Shown: positions 1-8,564 of the stretch, piece after piece
Position numbering within the stretch: position 1 is the stretch's first letter
Layout: each line of letters starts with the position of its first letter
Origin: Rhizobium grahamii
GTDB lineage: Bacteria > Pseudomonadota > Alphaproteobacteria > Rhizobiales > Rhizobiaceae
NCBI RefSeq assembly: GCF_009498215.1
Contig: NZ_CP043499.1
Location: forward strand, 1,314,001 to 1,378,000
Length of the DNA: 64,000 nt
Reading direction: 5' to 3'
Made by a program: the position numbers and the translations under genes
The notes under the pieces: model-generated
What the model saw: only the letters and a program-made list of their open reading frames with translations
Database searches by the model: none
What the model was told of the DNA's origin: nothing

Positions 1-2
1 AA

Positions 3-305
3 GCTCAAGGGTACTATTCATATCTCCCGGAACTTTTGCGATTGAAAGGTCAAATCCTCTCGACTGCACCGGAACTGAGCGCCCTCGGCTCGGAGGCATA
101 TCTCAGAAAGTCGTTGGACCTCAGTCGCAGCCAGGGCGCTGGCGCGTGGGAGCTGAGGGCGGCGACTGATCTCGCGCGGCTATGGGTAGGACAGAGACGA
201 ACCGCCGAGGCAGTTGGTTTGCTTCGCCCCGTCTACGAGCGGCTCACCGAGGGAAGAGACACTGCTGTTTTCCGTGCGGCTGCGGAGTTGCTTGCGCGTG
301 CGTAG
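3..305 (+). CDS. C-terminal end of a TPR/ATPase-type regulatory protein (partial)
   Basis: The reading frame is open from the left window edge, so only the last 100 codons are seen and the start lies outside. The visible part reads ELLRLKGQIL, then a helical repeat ending SLDLSRSQGAGAWELRAATD, then LLRPVYERLTEGRDTAVFRA. This pattern is typical of the TPR-rich C-terminus of large proteins that carry an AAA-type ATPase, often with a nucleotide cyclase or winged-helix domain at the front. The family call is recognition of this tail only. The N-terminal domains, and therefore the real role, cannot be judged from here. Confidence 0.6.
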   Translation, partial: AQGYYSYLPELLRLKGQILSTAPELSALGSEAYLRKSLDLSRSQGAGAWELRAATDLARLWVGQRRTAEAVGLLRPVYERLTEGRDTAVFRAAAELLARA

Positions 306-454
306 GATTTCGACAGACTTGCAAGTAATCCGCTCAAGGATGGCTGCTTTTGGCGCTTTGCGGACGAGGCGTTCTCGTTTGGCTCGGCCTCTTTGCAGAC
401 ACTTGAATCGACCTGTAGGCTTAATCAGTGGATATCGACGTAGCGGAGACTTGC

Positions 455-838
455 ATGAGCGAAATTGCCCTGACGTCTGTCGTTCCGATCCTCTTTGTGC
501 GTGATGTGCCGGTGAGCGCCCAATTCTTCAACGAGAAGCTCGGATTTGACGTCGATTTCCTCCACGGTACGCCGCCTTATTATGGCTCTGTGTCGCGCGG
601 CGCGGCCTGCCTGCATCTTCGGTGTGTCAGCAAACCGAATTTTGCCAGTTTGGCGGCACGCGAGGTCTCGCTTATTCTCGCTACAATTGAGGTTTCGGAC
701 GTACACGGGTTGTTTGACGAGCTGCGGGGCCGCGGCGCGGAGTTTGCGCAGGAGCCAACCAGCCAGCCCTGGGGTGGAACTGACTTCCATGTCCGTGACC
801 CGGACGGGAACGTGATCTCGTTCGTCGCCTATGAGTGA
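455..838 (+). CDS. VOC superfamily (glyoxalase/bleomycin-resistance-like) protein
   Basis: A 127-aa protein beginning MSEIALTSVVPILFVRDV. It shows the one-module VOC layout: a first beta-alpha-beta unit with FFNEKLGFDVDF and a C-terminal strand pair with DFHVRDPDGNVISF. VOC proteins bind a metal or a small hydrophobic ligand and include lyases, dioxygenases and drug-binding resistance proteins, so the substrate cannot be named. The ATG at 455 is preferred over an in-frame GTG at 428 because AGCGGAG lies about 8 bases upstream of it. It appears monocistronic. Confidence 0.75.
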   Translation: MSEIALTSVVPILFVRDVPVSAQFFNEKLGFDVDFLHGTPPYYGSVSRGAACLHLRCVSKPNFASLAAREVSLILATIEVSDVHGLFDELRGRGAEFAQEPTSQPWGGTDFHVRDPDGNVISFVAYE

Positions 839-1096
839 TGGAACCATAGCAGCAGCAGTCGTGAAATGACCGCTTCTGGCGCTTCTGCGTCAGGAGACCC
901 GTTGGCTGAAGCTGACATCAAACCGCCCACCCGATCGCTCCCCATGTCTCTCGACTGGTCGATCTCCAGCATAAATGTATTGAAGCCTGTGGCTCAGCCC
1001 CATAAACGCTGCCGGGGCAATTTTTTTATTGCGGCAGCCGATCCTCTGTCCTTGGAGCGTGTATCGGTTTGAATGGAAGCTGACAAAGGAATGCAG

Positions 1097-1495
1097 ATGT
1101 CGATCACTGTCCAGAAAACAATCCCCGCTGCGCGAATGCATCAGTTCGACCAGATGGTCGAGCGGTGGCTTCAGGAAGGTCCGATCAAGCTCGCGACCAA
1201 TGCCACGATCACCGCGATGGAAAATGCCGCAATCCCGAAGGAAGAACAGGCGGCGATCATCGAGGACCGGGACATCATCATGAAACACAATATGCGACTC
1301 GGCCTGATCAGCGAAGTCTTCGCAGCGGCCATCGAGAAGGCTGTGAAATCATCCCGGTCTGGACATGAGGCGCAGGACGAGATCGCTCGATTGATCGTCA
1401 CTGCAATCGGCATCCGTCAGGACGATGAGAGTGAGCTGGTCACGTTCACCTTCGCTACTCAAAGCGAGGCTGATGCATTCAGCGGGTTCGCTTGA
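1097..1495 (+). CDS. Hypothetical protein (132 aa)
   Basis: Not recognised. The protein begins MSITVQKTIPAARMHQF, is mostly predicted helix in the middle (MENAAIPKEEQAAIIEDRD) and ends in a short strand-like tail (ELVTFTFATQSEADAF). No signal peptide or membrane segment is visible. ATG codons at 1073 and 1091 are in frame, but AAAGGA at 1085-1090 sits 6 bases before the ATG at 1097, which is therefore the preferred start. Codon use looks normal for the region. It stands alone between two short intergenic gaps. Confidence 0.55.
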   Translation: MSITVQKTIPAARMHQFDQMVERWLQEGPIKLATNATITAMENAAIPKEEQAAIIEDRDIIMKHNMRLGLISEVFAAAIEKAVKSSRSGHEAQDEIARLIVTAIGIRQDDESELVTFTFATQSEADAFSGFA

Positions 1496-1572
1496 CGGCG
1501 GCTATCGGCGCTTCTGCGATATGACCGCAACCGGACGTCCTCTTCCGGCCCTTAGCGGCCAACCTGATGGTT

Positions 1573-1746
1573 CTACTTTCCACGTAAGGCGAAGTTGAAC
1601 CAAACCGTAAAGAGACGAGAAAACTCCGCCAACGCCAAAAGCAAGAAGCAGCCTCCCCAATGTGGTTCGCCAAAAATCACCCTGCTTAGGAGAACCACCA
1701 ACAAGTACGAAGCAGAAAGTATCGAAATATACCGCAATAGCGCCAC
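1573..1746 (-). CDS. Small two-helix membrane protein (57 aa), hypothetical
   Basis: A 58-codon frame opens at a GTG on the minus strand (1746-1744) and closes with TAG at 1573-1575. GGAGGG lies 7 bases before the GTG, a strong ribosome site. The product has two hydrophobic stretches, residues 6-25 (YISILSASYLLVVLLSRVIF) and 33-50 (CFLLLALAEFSRLFTVWF), joined by a short GEPHWGG loop and followed by a basic tail. It lies about 110 bases downstream of the protein kinase gene on the same strand and could be the third gene of that unit. No homologue is known to me. The function is open. Confidence 0.45.
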   Translation of the reverse strand: MALLRYISILSASYLLVVLLSRVIFGEPHWGGCFLLLALAEFSRLFTVWFNFALRGK

Positions 1747-1856
1747 GTCACACCCTCCGTCACTTCTGCCTTAGTGTTCGAAACTCAAAATACAATCTGA
1801 GGCAGTGCAATGTAAACGGCTGCTGTCGGCCCAAAGCGGACATCGGCGCATCAAGT

Positions 1857-2939
1857 CTAGGCAATGGTCCTCTCGACATTTGTGATCGCGCCAACGATGG
1901 TGTCCGAAACGAGCTCGCGTTGACGTCGCCACCCCACAGAAACTTGTTTCTCGATATGAAACTGGCTGCCAGCGGGTACAATGCGATATATACGATTGCG
2001 GTTGCGTAGCGTTAAAACCCCGTTGTCGATCCGCCAGTCGAATACACGCCGTCGGATGTTGTTCAGGGTCGCGAGGAGATCGGCTGCCGTCGGATAGCGA
2101 CTATCTTTGTCTAAGTGGCATGCCTTTCGAATGACCCGCTTCAACGTGTCGGGAACATAGGGTGGCAGACTTTCGAGTTTAAGTACGTTACCTTTGCGGA
2201 TAAGTGCCTCAATCGATGAGTTGTAAAAGGCCTGTCTGTCAAAGTCGTCTAAGGCCGCTCCGATAGCGATTTGCCGCGGGGTCAACCAGTTCTCGATCTC
2301 ATATGGAAGTACACCTCCCAGCAACTGATAGAGAACCATCCCGAGTTGGTAAATATCTCCTTGCCGATAAAACTGGTTCCCCACGAAGTCTTCGGGAGGG
2401 CGATAGATGATAGAATGCTTCGAAAGGCTGTTTGCGACATCATCTTCGCCGATGCGCACTACGGACCCAAAATCGCCGATCACCCTACTGCCATCGTCGG
2501 TCACGAATAAGTTGGACGGTTTGAGATCGCGGTGGACGTAACCTTCACCGTGCAGGTAGCTTACCCCTGCACCGAATTGAAGAAGTGCATCGATTGCTTC
2601 GACAGGTCCGAAAACTCTGGTAGCTAGTTCGTCATCTAGGTCGCCTGCCGAGCAGTAGCGAGTGATAAAGAAAGCATCGTCCGCGTCTACCGCTTCGGCG
2701 TGATCGACTTTGAGAACATGTGCTGACTCTAGCCGAGCCAGCATTGCTGGCTCGATATGAACACCATCACCCCAGTAGTAGAATTTTACGACAACCATTC
2801 GTTCGAGGAGCCTATGGTGGCCGATGAGGACGTGACCATTTGCTCCCTTCGTAATGCTTTCGCTGAAAGTGATGCTCTCGCTCAATCGAGCTGCCACCGG
2901 TCGCAAGTTGGCCGGCAAGGCCTCAATATCGTATGGCAC
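1857..2939 (-). CDS. Hanks-type Ser/Thr protein kinase
   Basis: A 360-aa protein with a full kinase core: VVVKF with the ATP-binding Lys at about residue 52, catalytic loop HRDLKPSN at 136-143 (Asp138), DFG at 156-158, and YRPPED replacing the APE motif. The glycine loop (KGANGHVLIG) is degenerate but keeps glycines. The last 70 residues (DWRIDNGVLTLRNRNRIYRI) form a separate small beta-rich tail. There is no transmembrane segment, so it is probably cytosolic. The start is a GTG that overlaps the TAG stop of the upstream DUF3010 gene (TAGTG), so the two are translationally coupled. The phosphorylation target is unknown, and the coupled DUF3010 protein is the obvious candidate partner. Confidence 0.88.
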   Translation of the reverse strand: MPYDIEALPANLRPVAARLSESITFSESITKGANGHVLIGHHRLLERMVVVKFYYWGDGVHIEPAMLARLESAHVLKVDHAEAVDADDAFFITRYCSAGDLDDELATRVFGPVEAIDALLQFGAGVSYLHGEGYVHRDLKPSNLFVTDDGSRVIGDFGSVVRIGEDDVANSLSKHSIIYRPPEDFVGNQFYRQGDIYQLGMVLYQLLGGVLPYEIENWLTPRQIAIGAALDDFDRQAFYNSSIEALIRKGNVLKLESLPPYVPDTLKRVIRKACHLDKDSRYPTAADLLATLNNIRRRVFDWRIDNGVLTLRNRNRIYRIVPAGSQFHIEKQVSVGWRRQRELVSDTIVGAITNVERTIA

Positions 2940-3367
2940 TAGATCGCACCAAGCTTCTTCAGTTGGTAAGCACCTGAACGATAGGCGTCTGCCAGATAAT
3001 TCTGCAGACCATTTGGAAGGCCGGCGGCGTTGGTCTTTGCGAATTTCGATAGCGCTACAGGATTTGCAAAGTAGGTCGAAATATCGGGTACCAATTGCAC
3101 CAACGCCTCGATCTTAAACGACGGCCCGCCTGCGCCACGTTGCCCACCCGATGCGCGCTGCTTGATACAAAAGCCTTCGACCTTGTTCTCATGAGCGAAC
3201 GCCGTTATGGCCTTGAGAAATGTTCTCAAAGAGTCGCTGGACTTCTCGTCCTCCAGCGTGATCTTGCGGGTGTGGCATGGATGGTACAAAACTCCGCCCG
3301 CGCCGTCCGACGACACAACAGCAAGATTGGCTGTGCTTCCGGAAATTTGTACACCGCATATCCTCAT
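2939..3367 (-). CDS. DUF3010 family protein
   Basis: A 142-aa protein starting MRICGVQISGSTANLAVV. It fits the DUF3010 pattern: an initial strand-rich ICG element, KITLEDEKSSDSLRTFLKAI in the middle, a basic IKQRASGGQRGAGGPSFK stretch, then EALVQLVPDI. The arrangement resembles an RNase H/actin-like fold, though that is inference. The ATG at 3367 is chosen because GGGGGA precedes it; a TTG at 3385 is also in frame. It is the first gene of a coupled pair with the Ser/Thr kinase. The biochemical function of the family is not known to me. Confidence 0.7.
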   Translation of the reverse strand: MRICGVQISGSTANLAVVSSDGAGGVLYHPCHTRKITLEDEKSSDSLRTFLKAITAFAHENKVEGFCIKQRASGGQRGAGGPSFKIEALVQLVPDISTYFANPVALSKFAKTNAAGLPNGLQNYLADAYRSGAYQLKKLGAI

Positions 3368-3777
3368 TTTTCCCCCAGAAAGCAATCACATCCAGCAAAG
3401 CAGCGTAGGTATTCAATGTATAGCTACGCGACTTGCCCGCAATTTTCCATGGATAATTGATGCGCGTACAACCGAGAAGCAGGCGGCAGTAACCGCATCG
3501 CACGAGCCAATCAAGAGCTCTAAATTATGCAGAACACAGAACATTTAGTTATGTCCGCTTCTGGCGCAAAGCAGACCTCAGCGGGCTCGGGTTCGATGAT
3601 TACGCTTCGATACCACTCGTAAAGTCCAAAAAAATCGATCGAGAGCAACAGGTGAGCCGATTACTGCCAGCAAAGTCCTTGTCAAGGACCTGGTGGTAAT
3701 AGGACCATACGCTTTCACGTTGAAGCTCTAGCTCGCGGTGCCAAGGATTTTAGGACGAGAGTGAGAGCATCTAACGT
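3368..3777. other. Intergenic stretch between DUF3010 gene and dehydrogenase operon
   Basis: About 410 bases with no convincing gene. It must contain the promoter of the DUF3010-kinase unit. At 3551-3577 it holds a copy of a short imperfect palindrome (GTCCGCTTCTGGCGCAAAG core) that recurs in degenerate form elsewhere in the first 4 kb. No terminator with a T run was found. Confidence 0.4.
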
Positions 3778-4743
3778 TCACGCGACAGGAAGCTTGATTT
3801 CCACCCGCTGCCGAGTCTCCAACGCAACGAGCACCTGCTCAGCGATGAAAGTCGCTGCGAACCCGTCCCATGACGTCGCCGCCCCCTCCGCGACGGTCCC
3901 GTTTGCGATCGCGGCCACCCATTTCTGGTTCTGAATGCGATAGGCGTCAGCGAACCTGGGAATCCAGTTCTGCGGATAAGAGGTTTGTTCACTGCCATTG
4001 ATCCGTAGCCGTTGTGTCGTTGGCTCGGCAAGCGAGACGGTGCCATTCGAGCATACCGCCTCGGCCTGCACATGATAGCCGTAGGTAGCATTCATGAAGA
4101 CTTCGACAGAAATCACCGTACCGCCTGCGGTTTCGAAAACAAACAGCGCGGGGTCCTTTTCCTTGGTGGGAATCGCGCTTACAGCAATCAACTCGTCGTT
4201 GAGCAGCCAGCGGCATATGTCGATCTCGTGCACCAAGGTATTGGTGACAGGCATCGCGCCGACAAACCATGGTGGAGCCGACGCATTGCGATGACTACAG
4301 TGCAACATGCGAGCCCTGCCCAGTTCTCCACCGGCCAACGTTGTCTTCATAGCTCGATATGATGGATCAAAGCGTCGCATGTAACCTGTTTGGACCAACG
4401 AGCGACCCAACCGCTTTTCCAGGCGAACGATTTCGAGTGCCTCTTCGGACTTGGTGGCGAGCGGTTTCTCGCAAAGAACAGGCTTTCCCGCTGCCAGCGC
4501 TGCTTTTAAGAGACCGAAGTGTGTGTCATCAGGCGAAGCAATCAGCACCGCGCCAACGGAGTGATCATAGACGAGCGCCGATGGATCGGTCGTCGTTCGG
4601 GCACCTTTTGCCGCTGCCTCCGCCCGCCCAACGTCCTGATCGGCGACCATCGCCAGGTGCGCGCCAGATATTTCTTCCCTAATGATGCGTGCATGATCTG
4701 CACCCATCACCCCTGCCCCAATGACACCAATTCCAATGCTCAT
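3778..4743 (-). CDS. Gfo/Idh/MocA family oxidoreductase (inositol dehydrogenase-like)
   Basis: A 321-aa NAD(P)-dependent dehydrogenase. The N-terminal Rossmann motif is GVIGAGVMGADHA (residues 6-18), followed by the family signature CEKPLA near residue 95 and HEIDICRWLL near 170, which holds the catalytic His/Asp. The family oxidises hydroxyls of sugars and cyclitols such as myo-inositol. Its ATG overlaps the TGA of the upstream dehydrogenase (ATGA), so it is the last gene of a coupled three-dehydrogenase operon. Divergent iolE suggests inositol or a related cyclitol as substrate, but the exact substrate cannot be read from sequence. Confidence 0.85.
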   Translation of the reverse strand: MSIGIGVIGAGVMGADHARIIREEISGAHLAMVADQDVGRAEAAAKGARTTTDPSALVYDHSVGAVLIASPDDTHFGLLKAALAAGKPVLCEKPLATKSEEALEIVRLEKRLGRSLVQTGYMRRFDPSYRAMKTTLAGGELGRARMLHCSHRNASAPPWFVGAMPVTNTLVHEIDICRWLLNDELIAVSAIPTKEKDPALFVFETAGGTVISVEVFMNATYGYHVQAEAVCSNGTVSLAEPTTQRLRINGSEQTSYPQNWIPRFADAYRIQNQKWVAAIANGTVAEGAATSWDGFAATFIAEQVLVALETRQRVEIKLPVA

Positions 4744-5957
4744 TGAATGTCCCCTCTGATATAGCGACCGGGATCAACCCATACGTTGCCGCCGGCTTGC
4801 GAGGCCAATGCGGCTTCCACAAAGGCAACGCCTGCCAGTCCTTCAACAGCTGTCGCGAAGAATAACGGAACATCGACCGGTCGCCCTTCCCGCTTTGCTT
4901 CGATTGCCACCGCGACCTCGGAATAAACGTTCGCGAACCCTTCGAGGTAACCCTCAGGGTGTCCTTTGGGTACTCTCGTCATCATGTAGGATTCGGGTAG
5001 AAGGCCAGAGTTGCCCTTCGACAGGAGCCGCGGCGCTTGATCGGTCGGGGTGTACCGTAGGACGTCCACGTCGTCCTGCCGCCATTCGATCCCGCCTTCG
5101 GTTCCATAGACTCGAATTCGGAGACCGCAGTCATTGCCCGGAGCAACCTGGGTGATAATCATGGTGCCCCTCGCCCCATTTTCAAAGCGAAGCAAGACAT
5201 GCGCGTTGTCGTCAAGCCTGCGCCCAGGAACGAGGGAATCGATATCTGCGAGCAACTCCGTCACCCGCTGCCCTGACACAAACTGCGCCAGATGCCATGC
5301 GTGGGTGCCAATGTCGGCGATGGCACCGCCGGGGCCCGACCTTTTCGGGTCCGTGCGCCAAGCAGCCTGTCCGTCGCCCGTCTGGTCGATCGGGCGAGTG
5401 AGCCAATCCATGACAAACTCAACATGCACGAGACGGATGTCTCCGAGTTCACCGTTCGCGATCATCGCTTGTGCCTGCCGCACCATCGGATACGCAGCGA
5501 AGGCGTGGGGGACAGCAAACAGTAGATCGGAATCCGCTGCTCGCTGAACCAAGTCCCTTGCGTCTTGTAACGTCGTCGTTATGGGCTTGTCGCACACGAC
5601 ATGGATGCCAGCTTCGAGGAACGTTCGCGCGATCTCGTGGTGAGTAAAGTTCGGGGTGGTTATGGCAACGACCTCGATACCGTCCGGCCGCGCTGCTTCT
5701 TGCCGAGCCATGTCTTGGTAACTCGTGTAGCTCCTCTCGGGCGATAGAAACCATTCCGCCCCAGCCCGCTTTGCTGTTTCCGGATTAGAGGACAACGCTC
5801 CCGCCACCAGCTGGTAGCGATTATCCATGCGAGCCGCGATTGCGTGAACGGGACCGATGAAGCCGCCACTACCTCCGACAATGCCCATGCGTATGGGACG
5901 GCTCGATTTGGGAAGTTGAACGTTGGACGTCCGCCCCCGCTTCTCCTCCTGCATCAT
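4740..5957 (-). CDS. Gfo/Idh/MocA family oxidoreductase (long form, 405 aa)
   Basis: The protein has a 22-residue polar leader, then the Rossmann motif MGIVGGSGGFIGPVHA, the signature CDKPITTTL (the usual EKP is DKP here), and GPGGAIADIGTHAWHLAQF around the catalytic His. Length and the GGSGGFIG variant match a subgroup of about 390 residues that is common in rhizobial sugar clusters. The start is one of two adjacent ATGs that directly follow the TAG of the upstream dehydrogenase gene with no gap. It is the middle gene of the operon. The substrate is not determinable, but a cyclitol or keto-sugar is likely from context. Confidence 0.85.
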   Translation of the reverse strand: MMQEEKRGRTSNVQLPKSSRPIRMGIVGGSGGFIGPVHAIAARMDNRYQLVAGALSSNPETAKRAGAEWFLSPERSYTSYQDMARQEAARPDGIEVVAITTPNFTHHEIARTFLEAGIHVVCDKPITTTLQDARDLVQRAADSDLLFAVPHAFAAYPMVRQAQAMIANGELGDIRLVHVEFVMDWLTRPIDQTGDGQAAWRTDPKRSGPGGAIADIGTHAWHLAQFVSGQRVTELLADIDSLVPGRRLDDNAHVLLRFENGARGTMIITQVAPGNDCGLRIRVYGTEGGIEWRQDDVDVLRYTPTDQAPRLLSKGNSGLLPESYMMTRVPKGHPEGYLEGFANVYSEVAVAIEAKREGRPVDVPLFFATAVEGLAGVAFVEAALASQAGGNVWVDPGRYIRGDIQ

Positions 5958-7073
5958 CTACTCCACCGTCAACCATGACTGTTCTCGAGACGAACGCTGG
6001 ATCGTCTCTATGACGGTCTGAATTCTCAGGCCCGCGCGGAAGTTAAACGGTTCGGATCGCAACCCTGCGATTGCCTCGATGTATCCGGCCACCTCGATGG
6101 CTTTCAGGTCATTGAAACCAAGTTGATGCCCTGGCGCAACGCAGAAGCGGCCGTAGGGTGCATGGTCGGGTCCTGCTTCGATCTTTCGAAAACCCTGGCG
6201 TCCCTTCGCGTCCGACGTCGAGTAGAAATGCAGCTCGCTGAATCGTTCTTGAGTAAACGAAATCGCTCCCTTCGTGCCGTAGACCTCGAAATCGTGCTGC
6301 ATTTTGCGGCCGGTTGCGATCCAGTTTCCCTCGATCGATCCGGTGGCTCCATTCCCAAAACGCACGAATGCCCTAGTAACGTCGTCGGTCGTGACGCTCT
6401 TGTTTCCACCCCGTCCGTCCGGGCGGCTGTGGATCATGGTTACGCAATCCCCCATCACTTTCGTGATAGGCCCGAGCAGGAATTCAGCAGTCGCGAGAGC
6501 ATGGCTACCTATGTCGGCCAACGCGCCACCGCCGGAAGGATCATGTCGAAAAGTGAACGGGTTGTTCTCGTCGACCATGTAGTCTTCAGCATGAAGACCG
6601 CGGTAGCCGCGAATGTCTCCCAGTTCGCCGGCAGCAATCATCTGCTTAGCAAGGACGACCATGGGATTGCAGAGATAATTGAATCCGACCTGTGTCTTGA
6701 TCCCTGCGCGTTCTGCTGCTTCGGTCATCTCACGGGCATCGGCAGCCAAGGGAGCCAACGGTTTTTCACAGTAGACGTGCTTTCCAGCCGCAATGGCAGC
6801 GAGCGCCATTTCCTTGTGAAGAGCGTTGGGAGCTGTGATGTCGATGATGTCGATCGATGGGTCGCTGACCATGGTATGCCAGTCGTCCGTCGCTTGAGCA
6901 AAGCCAAGTGCACTGCGGGCAGCCTCGGCCTGAGGCAGGTTCACATCCGCGATACACGCAAGTTCGACGTCATACGGAAGCTCGAAGACCCTCTGGGCTG
7001 CAGCAAAGCCGAAGACGTGGGTCTTTCCCATGAAGCCCGATCCAATCAGCCCGAGCCGGAGTTTGTTTTTCAT
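5958..7073 (-). CDS. Gfo/Idh/MocA family oxidoreductase (371 aa)
   Basis: First gene of the three-dehydrogenase operon. It shows the Rossmann motif LGLIGSGFMGKTHVFGF, the signature CEKPLAPLA, and GGGALADIGSHALATAEFLL with the catalytic His. It resembles the scyllo-/chiro-inositol and MocA-type dehydrogenases more than classic IolG, but this is a family-level judgement. AAAGGA precedes the ATG. The gene is divergent from iolE across a 333-base control region, so the two transcripts are probably regulated together. Confidence 0.85.
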   Translation of the reverse strand: MKNKLRLGLIGSGFMGKTHVFGFAAAQRVFELPYDVELACIADVNLPQAEAARSALGFAQATDDWHTMVSDPSIDIIDITAPNALHKEMALAAIAAGKHVYCEKPLAPLAADAREMTEAAERAGIKTQVGFNYLCNPMVVLAKQMIAAGELGDIRGYRGLHAEDYMVDENNPFTFRHDPSGGGALADIGSHALATAEFLLGPITKVMGDCVTMIHSRPDGRGGNKSVTTDDVTRAFVRFGNGATGSIEGNWIATGRKMQHDFEVYGTKGAISFTQERFSELHFYSTSDAKGRQGFRKIEAGPDHAPYGRFCVAPGHQLGFNDLKAIEVAGYIEAIAGLRSEPFNFRAGLRIQTVIETIQRSSREQSWLTVE

Positions 7074-7406
7074 GTAGTAAATCCTTTGATCGTGGACCTA
7101 GTCGGCTTCGTGCATGCGTCAGGCATGGCTGAGCATCCCGCTCAACGGGGAAACACACAGTTCTTGGTCGGGTTGTGTTGGAATTTGTGGCTAATCGCCG
7201 CGACTGAAGGTTAGCAAAAAATGGTCAAGCAAGGTCTCCTCCACCCTCCTTGTAGTTTCGATTGCAGCTGTTTCGGTTGATGCCGCCCCCACGCTACAGC
7301 AGTCACGCAACATTCTTTGCAATTTTCTTGATCTGTCAACATATATTCTGTAGGAGCGGATCATGATGACCATGATCACTTTGATCGCGTTTGGAGAGAG
7401 GGTCGA
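7074..7406. promoter_or_regulatory. Divergent control region, dehydrogenase operon / iolE
   Basis: This 333-base gap must contain both divergent promoters. The most AT-rich part is 7310-7350, next to the iolE side. The clearest element is a perfect 7+7 palindrome at 7359-7377 (listed separately). No convincing -35/-10 pair could be fixed: TTGCAA at 7317 and CATATA at 7340 have the right spacing, but the second is a poor -10. Confidence 0.45.
7359..7377. promoter_or_regulatory. Perfect palindrome, candidate repressor operator of iolE
   Basis: GATCATG-N5-CATGATC, a perfect inverted repeat with 7-base arms, ending 29 bases before the iolE ATG. Its place between the likely promoter and the ribosome site fits a repressor operator. 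The regulator is not encoded in this window. Inositol operons are commonly controlled by RpiR, LacI or GntR type repressors. Confidence 0.5.
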
Positions 7407-8306
7407 ATGAAGGCAAAACTTGGAATCGCACCAATCGCCTGGTGGAATGACGATCTGGCGGAGATCAGCAGTGACATTTCTCTGGAGGGATGCTTGGCAG
7501 AAGCTAGCCAGGCGGGCTTCACTGGGATGGAAACTGGTCGACGGTTCCCGATGGACGCTAAGGTTTTGCAGCCGATTCTCGATCAACACGGCATTAGTGT
7601 CTGCGGCGGATGGTTCTCCGGTTTACTGCTGGAGGGCGACATCGAAGCGGAAAAGGATCGAATTTCTCAGCAGATGGAGCTATTCAAGGCCGTGAATGCT
7701 CCCTGCATTGTCTATGGCGAGACGGCAGGAACGATCCAAGGCGATCGAAATGCTCCCCTTTCTACGAAACGGAAGCTCAGCGAAGATCAAATCCGCGACT
7801 ACGGGCGGAAGATGACGGCTTTCGCAGAATGGTGCGCCGACCAGGGGATGCCGATCTCCTACCATCATCACATGGCCGCGCCGATCGAAACCGAAGAGGA
7901 GGTCGATCTGTTGATGAAACATTCCGGCCAAGGTCTCCCGCTCCTGTTTGATGCCGGACACATGGCGTTTGCTGGCGGAGACGTTCTAAGGGTAATCGAC
8001 AAGCATCATGCACGCATCACACATGTACATACGAAAGACGTGCGCCTTCCCGTAATCAATGCTTTGGATCGCACTAAGGAAAGCTTCCTCGATGCTGTGA
8101 TCAAAGGTGCGTTCACCGTTCCCGGCGACGGTAGCCTCGATTTCGACGCTATCGTAAAGCGACTTGCCTCATACGGCTACGAGGGTTGGTTCGTCGTCGA
8201 AGCGGAGCAAGACCCGATTGCGAACCCGCCGTTGGAGATGGCCAAAGTGGGGCACAAGGAATTGCTCCGTGTTATGGCCGCCGCAGGTTACGAGGTTGTC
8301 TCGTAA
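7407..8306 (+). CDS. iolE: Myo-inosose-2 dehydratase (IolE)
   Basis: A 299-aa TIM-barrel protein of the xylose isomerase-like family. It starts MKAKLGIAPIAWWNDDL and contains SYHHHMAAPIETEEEVDLLM, LLFDAGHMAFAGGD and ITHVHTKDVR. These positions carry the metal-binding Glu/Asp/His set of IolE, and the opening GIAPIAWWNDD is characteristic of the family. The enzyme dehydrates 2-keto-myo-inositol (inosose) to 3D-trihydroxycyclohexane-1,2-dione, the second step of inositol catabolism. GGAGAGAGG at 7393-7401 supports the ATG. The other iol genes are not here, so this may be a secondary, substrate-specific cluster. Confidence 0.88.
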   Translation: MKAKLGIAPIAWWNDDLAEISSDISLEGCLAEASQAGFTGMETGRRFPMDAKVLQPILDQHGISVCGGWFSGLLLEGDIEAEKDRISQQMELFKAVNAPCIVYGETAGTIQGDRNAPLSTKRKLSEDQIRDYGRKMTAFAEWCADQGMPISYHHHMAAPIETEEEVDLLMKHSGQGLPLLFDAGHMAFAGGDVLRVIDKHHARITHVHTKDVRLPVINALDRTKESFLDAVIKGAFTVPGDGSLDFDAIVKRLASYGYEGWFVVEAEQDPIANPPLEMAKVGHKELLRVMAAAGYEVVS

Positions 8307-8338
8307 ACCACCTGCCGCACGAGGTGACGTAGCTCTGG

Positions 8339-8368
8339 GGATCGTCTCGGCGTACACCAAGACGATCC
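8339..8368. terminator. Hairpin downstream of iolE
   Basis: GGATCGTCT and AGACGATCC form a perfect 9-bp stem around a 12-base loop, 33 bases after the iolE stop. There is no T run, so it would be a Rho-assisted or transcript-stabilising hairpin and not a classical terminator. Confidence 0.4.
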
Positions 8369-8564
8369 GCTTGGCCTGAGGCGAGATGCCTGACGACGAA
8401 GGCAGCACACTTTGTGCAGCTCTCGCGAATTCAGCAACCTCGATTTCTCCGGTGTAGTTTCAGCTCGGTTCCGCAGTTTGCAGGACTTTGCTCGATCAAT
8501 TCCGCGGCTGACAGCCGTACTTCGAAGACATTGCTCTTGGTTTTTGCTCCGCCAGGCTACCGGT

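Noticed and set aside
6123..7214. 363-codon plus-strand frame across the first dehydrogenase
   Set aside because: Antisense of a clear Gfo/Idh/MocA gene; no recognisable domain.
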